A stretch of DNA of 19,217 nucleotides from DATGZX01 sp035296965 (GTDB lineage: Bacteria; Planctomycetota; Planctomycetia; Gemmatales; Gemmataceae). The notes beneath the pieces are model-generated. The model was not told the origin of the DNA. It did not search any database and was given only the letters and a program-made list of their open reading frames with translations. Shown here one piece after another: positions 16,439-19,217 of this stretch. Numbering within the stretch: position 1 is the first letter of the stretch; each line of letters begins with the position of its first letter. The translations under genes were made by a program, and so were the position numbers. The DNA lies in contig DATGZX010000211.1 in NCBI GenBank assembly GCA_035296965.1, positions 1-19,217 of the forward strand. Reading direction: 5' to 3'.

Positions 16439-16659
16439 GTGCAAGATTTGCCGCCCACCGCGCACGAATCTTATGAAGCCTGCGCCGGCTCAGACCGTGC
16501 AGTCCCTGCCAAAGATACGGCCACGAAAGGATCTCGCCTCTTGCAATACCAAAAACGTCGGTGTGCGCTTTCAGCACAGCCTATTTCAACGAGCGCCAGC
16601 GCTTCGGCCGGCCTTGGTGGGCCAGGCCGTAACTCACGATGATTCTTGGAGGTTGACAC

Positions 16660-17103
16660 ATGGGTAAGACGATCACGACTCGGAGGGTGGCACTAGTCAT
16701 TCTCATCTTGGGGCTGGCTGGGCTGTTCGCAGTCCAGACGGCGGAGGCACAGAAAACGAAGGGCAAGACGCGACTGGCCCTCACCAAGTACTTGATGCGT
16801 GGCATCAACCAACCCAATTGCGCGGCGCTTGGCAAGCAGCTCAAGGAGACGCCCGCCGATGACAAGGCTTGGGAAGCGGTCACCCAATATGCTTCTTTGC
16901 TCAATGAGGCGAGCTACTTGTTGATGGATGATGGTCGCTGCCCGGACGGCACCTGGGCTGGGGCCGCCAAGACCTTGCGCGAGGGGAGTGCCAAGGTTCT
17001 CGAGGCTGCCAAGGCCCAAGATGCGAAAGAGGCCCAAGCCGCCTTCAAGACGGTGACCGGGGCATGTGCGGCGTGCCACAAAGCTCACAAGAAGAAGTCG
17101 TAG
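16660..17103 (+). CDS. Exported class II cytochrome c (cytochrome c'-like)
   Basis: The ATG at 16660 follows GGAGG by 7 bases. A signal peptide (residues about 1-30: twin Arg, then VALVILILGLAGLFAVQTAEA) precedes an alpha-helical domain with a C-terminal haem-binding motif CAACH at residues 136-140, the class II position. Four amphipathic helices are plausible, and Met46 in YLMRGINQPNC sits where cytochrome c' proteins often provide an N-terminal haem contact. The 147-residue length fits. Two extra cysteines (Cys54, Cys94 in DDGRCPDGTW) may form a disulfide. The family binds haem covalently in the periplasm and carries electrons or binds small gases. Which of these applies is not visible here. 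It is flanked by two direct-repeat copies and has no cotranscribed neighbour. Confidence 0.85.
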   Translation: MGKTITTRRVALVILILGLAGLFAVQTAEAQKTKGKTRLALTKYLMRGINQPNCAALGKQLKETPADDKAWEAVTQYASLLNEASYLLMDDGRCPDGTWAGAAKTLREGSAKVLEAAKAQDAKEAQAAFKTVTGACAACHKAHKKKS

Positions 17104-17534
17104 GCCTCGTTTTCGTCTACTGCTCTAGCCAGATGCTGGGGTCGGCCAGCGACGTCGGTTTATGGTGTCTTCAGATTAGCGCGAAGCCGCTGCCGGTCGC
17201 AAGCTTTCCATTTGCTTTCACGTCTCCAGCCGGTTAGACGTTCTTCGTCCCGTTCGATTGCTACTTTGGTGGTTGGGCGAACACCTCAGGCGCTTTTCGA
17301 GCGGGACACTTTGTTTTTGCAACAACTTGCAGGGATGCGCCTCCTCGGCATGGATTGCCGAATCCTGTCCCAAAGGCTCAAGGGCCGGACGCTTCCTTCC
17401 TCCAGATCATTGCGCATCGGCAGACAGAGATGTTCGCAGCCGCTTTCCGCCTAAAGCTGGAACTGCAATGCCGCAGGATCGCGCGCCTGGTGTTGCCCTT
17501 GGCAGGCCGAAAGCACCGGCATCCCGATAACTCG

Positions 17535-17643
17535 ATTCTAAATTCAGCCACGCACGATAGGAACCGCAGTCAACGAAATCTGTCCCACCAAAAGCGACCC
17601 CACGGCAGGATAAATGCCGACGACGGGACGGGCTTCCCCCGAT
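17535..17643 (-). pseudogene. Gene remnant, copy 2
   Basis: Minus-strand codons after a TGA at 17644-17646 read RRRHLSCRGVAFGG, TDFVDCGSYRAWLNLE and then lose similarity to copy 1. Relative to copy 1 the protein changes are only Ile/Val, Asp/Ala and Ser/Gly in the shared core, and other differences are silent. It lacks a start codon, and the continuation present in copy 1 (LPALLDEIEI and onward) is missing, so it is a fragment. Confidence 0.4.
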
Positions 17644-17683
17644 TCACTGATTGGGTGGCACGCCTCATGAACATGCTGCCGCT
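17535..17683. repeat. Direct repeat, right copy
   Basis: Partner of 16151-16297 in the same orientation. Outside these limits the two loci differ, so the duplication ends are about at ATTCTA on the left and CTGCCGCT on the right. No transposase, terminal inverted repeat or target duplication is visible. Confidence 0.85.
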
Positions 17684-17787
17684 GGTCTTGACGCGACGAA
17701 AAATCCGCTGTGCCGCAGCTTCAAGCTGTGCGAGGGTCTCCCGGGTCCGCACTCGGAGAAGGATGCATGAGCAAAGAGCGGAGCCGC

Positions 17788-18675
17788 TCAGAAGTCGCCG
17801 TCGGCCACTAAGCCATCGTTGCGACCGGCAAGGATGATGACCTGTGCCGGGTCGATATTTTGAGTGATGAAGTGCACGGAGCCGTCGCAGAACACGAACT
17901 GCGCCCCTCCCGAGTGGCGGCTGCTAAATGCCTGCGCTCCGGCGCCGTTGATGCGATAGTCCTGGTCGTCGACCCCCCAAAAGACGTCGCTGACGTAGAA
18001 GAGGTTGTCGTTGGCGGCGTTGGCATCGGCCATGCCCGCCCAGATGGCCGCCACCTTCCCCGAACTCTGGTCCAACATGCACTCGCCTAGCGCAATCGTA
18101 TTGGAAGTCCCATCGGTGATGTCGATCAGTCTGACTGAACTGTTTTGGAACAGGACGCCGCCGTAATCCTGGTTCGGGATGAACACGGCTGGCACTACCG
18201 GAGCGATGCCGCGGTAATTGGACTTGGCATGATCTTGTTTGAACGGATTCAGAGCAGGCCCGGTGTCACTGGGACAAACGAACATTTTCAAAGTTGTTTG
18301 CGTGGCGGGGGTGGGAAGGGCGAGATCGAGTCCGCCAGCAAAAGGTGCACTCGGCAAGCCGAGTTGGTCATAGAGTGGCTTCTGTTCCACGTAAGGCAAG
18401 AGCAGGGCACCCCAGCCCCAGCCCACATTGAACGGCGCCGACATGTACGCAGGCGGCAACTTTCCAAGCGTGCCCGCGTAATTGTGCAAGGCAAGGCCAA
18501 GCTGCTTCAGATTGTTGGCGCAGGAGATGCGATTGGCTGCTTCGCGGACCCTCTGCACAGCCGGCAGCAACAGGCCCACCAGAATGGCAATGATCGCGAT
18601 CACGACCAGCAATTCGACGAGCGTGAAACCGCGGCGGCTGGAGCAACATTGGGGCCGGAAGGCAGAAAGTTTCAC
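17788..18675 (-). CDS. DUF1559 domain-containing pseudopilin-like protein
   Basis: The 295-residue product has the planctomycete DUF1559 layout. A type IV prepilin-like N-terminus (RRGFTLVELLVVIAIIAILV, processing expected after the Gly of RRG) leads to AVQRVREAANRISCANNLKQLGLALHNY. The centre contains FVCPSDTG, SNYRGI and ITDGTSNTIALGE. The C-terminus carries the H-x9-DG signature (RHSGGAQFVFCDGSVHFI). These proteins occur in large families in planctomycetes and are thought to be surface or secretion-associated pseudopilins; their function is not established. The GTG at 18675 is chosen because AGGA lies 8 bases upstream and the product then starts shortly before the prepilin motif; an ATG at 18765 would add 30 non-typical residues. 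Confidence 0.92.
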   Translation of the reverse strand: MKLSAFRPQCCSSRRGFTLVELLVVIAIIAILVGLLLPAVQRVREAANRISCANNLKQLGLALHNYAGTLGKLPPAYMSAPFNVGWGWGALLLPYVEQKPLYDQLGLPSAPFAGGLDLALPTPATQTTLKMFVCPSDTGPALNPFKQDHAKSNYRGIAPVVPAVFIPNQDYGGVLFQNSSVRLIDITDGTSNTIALGECMLDQSSGKVAAIWAGMADANAANDNLFYVSDVFWGVDDQDYRINGAGAQAFSSRHSGGAQFVFCDGSVHFITQNIDPAQVIILAGRNDGLVADGDF

Positions 18676-19018
18676 GTTGGTAATCCTCGTCTTGGCCCAC
18701 CGCCAGCTGATTTCGAGCAGCCACTTATTATCACCACCTCGGAAGCCTCCTGTTAGTCTAAACACAAACGACTGCTTCCGCGAATCAAAGGGCAGAGAGA
18801 TTGAAACCAGGATGATTTGCGCGGCAAGTCCCGCGACTCAACTACTCGAGTCGCGATCGCTGGGCGAATCGACCATGGCGTGTTAGACTTTTACATGCGA
18901 CGCATGTTAGCCGGCGGTCGGTCGTTTCTTCAGCGGCACGCTCAGGCCTGCAACCCAGGGCACGCGTCGCTTTCATGCTGCCCAGTTCCGGCGGTACATT
19001 TTCAACCGGGAGAGAGTC
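18676..19018. other. Intergenic region
   Basis: This 343-base spacer lies between the DUF1559 gene and the small remnant to its right, which are divergent. Short frames are not protein-like. The promoters of both must lie here, but I cannot place them. Confidence 0.5.
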
Positions 19019-19123
19019 ATGCGCTTGCTCACGATGATCACGCTCGGTTTTCTAGTGGCCCAGAACCCCTCAAGCCCAGGGCTTCCAAGGTGTCAGGGAT
19101 CGTCAACTGTAAGTAGTTTGTAG
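19019..19123 (+). pseudogene. Degenerate small exported protein
   Basis: GGGAG (19008-19012) sits 6 bases before an ATG that begins a short signal-like peptide (MRLLTMITLGFLVAQ). After that the frame turns to Ser/Pro-rich residues and stops at 19121-19123. In the alternative frame the same bases read PLKPRASKVSGIVNCK and stop at 19114-19116. KVSGIV is typical of the first strand of carboxypeptidase-regulatory-like domains in small planctomycete lipo- or exported proteins. The likely history is an intact gene that suffered a one-base frameshift near 19066 and a premature stop, leaving only the signal and first strand. Confidence 0.45.
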
Positions 19124-19137
19124 GTCGATACATGCCC

Positions 19138-19161
19138 GCCGTTGCGGTAGCGGCTTTTTTT
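19138..19161 (+). terminator. Intrinsic terminator candidate
   Basis: GCCGTT-GCGGT-AGCGGC (19138-19154) forms a six-pair stem, one pair being G-T, with a five-base loop, and is followed directly by seven T residues (19155-19161). It lies 14 bases after the stop of the degenerate small gene, so it probably served that gene. It is the best terminator in the window. Confidence 0.7.
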
Positions 19162-19217
19162 GGGTGGCGGCTTCTTCGGACCGCGCGGACTTTTCCGGTA
19201 TCGTTCGAGATCAACAT

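Larger units (their letters stand above)
15769..16659. other. Long intergenic region with tandem repeat, gene remnant and nested palindrome
   Basis: This 891-base gap separates the M61 and cytochrome genes, which are divergent. It holds a three-unit 11-base tandem repeat (15975-16007), a startless minus-strand gene remnant (15921-16259) whose 5' part is duplicated at 17535-17683, and a nested inverted repeat (16405-16438). Promoters of both neighbours must lie here. No intact gene is seen. Confidence 0.6.
17104..17787. other. Intergenic region with the second repeat copy
   Basis: This 684-base gap lies between the convergent cytochrome and DUF1559 genes. Its main content is the direct repeat at 17535-17683. 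A short GAGCGG-AG-CCGCTC palindrome (17776-17789) overlaps the DUF1559 stop codon and may help end that transcript. I see no T-rich terminator after the cytochrome gene and no intact gene. Confidence 0.55.

Noticed and set aside
1..19217. CRISPR array, tRNA, rRNA, insertion sequence or phage genes
   Set aside because: No regularly spaced repeats, no cloverleaf or rRNA-like stretches, and no transposase or integrase motifs were found on either strand by reading.

Overview
The window looks like a chromosomal segment of a GC-rich planctomycete, probably of the Gemmata/Pirellula type. The best markers are a DUF1559 pseudopilin-like protein (prepilin N-terminus, C-terminal H-x9-DG motif) and a class II (cytochrome c'-like) exported haem protein. 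Many hairpin-forming dispersed repeats in long intergenic spacers, and a crowd of exported hydrolases behind signal peptides, fit the same picture. No rRNA, tRNA, CRISPR array, transposase, integrase or phage gene was seen.

Layout. The left end (1-3.8 kb) carries a minus-strand exported, probably outer-membrane, protein that seems truncated at its C-terminus, then three plus-strand genes: a SpoIIAA-like small protein, an exported protein of unknown function, and a DUF4112 membrane protein. The centre (3.8-15.8 kb) is a one-directional minus-strand block. In transcription order it holds an M61 glycyl aminopeptidase-like metallopeptidase with a PDZ domain, a lone Flp-type pilin, a papain-like (C1) cysteine peptidase with a C-terminal beta-sandwich, a 1159-residue amidohydrolase/S9 prolyl-oligopeptidase fusion, and a CocE/NonD serine hydrolase joined to a D-aminoacylase-type amidohydrolase and broken by a one-base frameshift at the join. 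The right end (15.8-19.2 kb) has two copies of a decayed gene fragment flanking the cytochrome gene, then the DUF1559 gene and a degenerate small exported-protein remnant with a good terminator behind it.

Interpretation. Four of the five long genes in the centre are peptide- or amide-bond hydrolases with export signals, and two neighbours each unite an amidohydrolase with a serine alpha/beta hydrolase, in opposite domain order. I infer a periplasmic or surface peptide-scavenging locus that may handle blocked, D-amino-acid-containing or proline-rich peptides. The gaps of about 290-590 bp argue against one tight operon. The pairing of the two fusions is the most unusual observation here. Its function is inference, not shown by the sequence.
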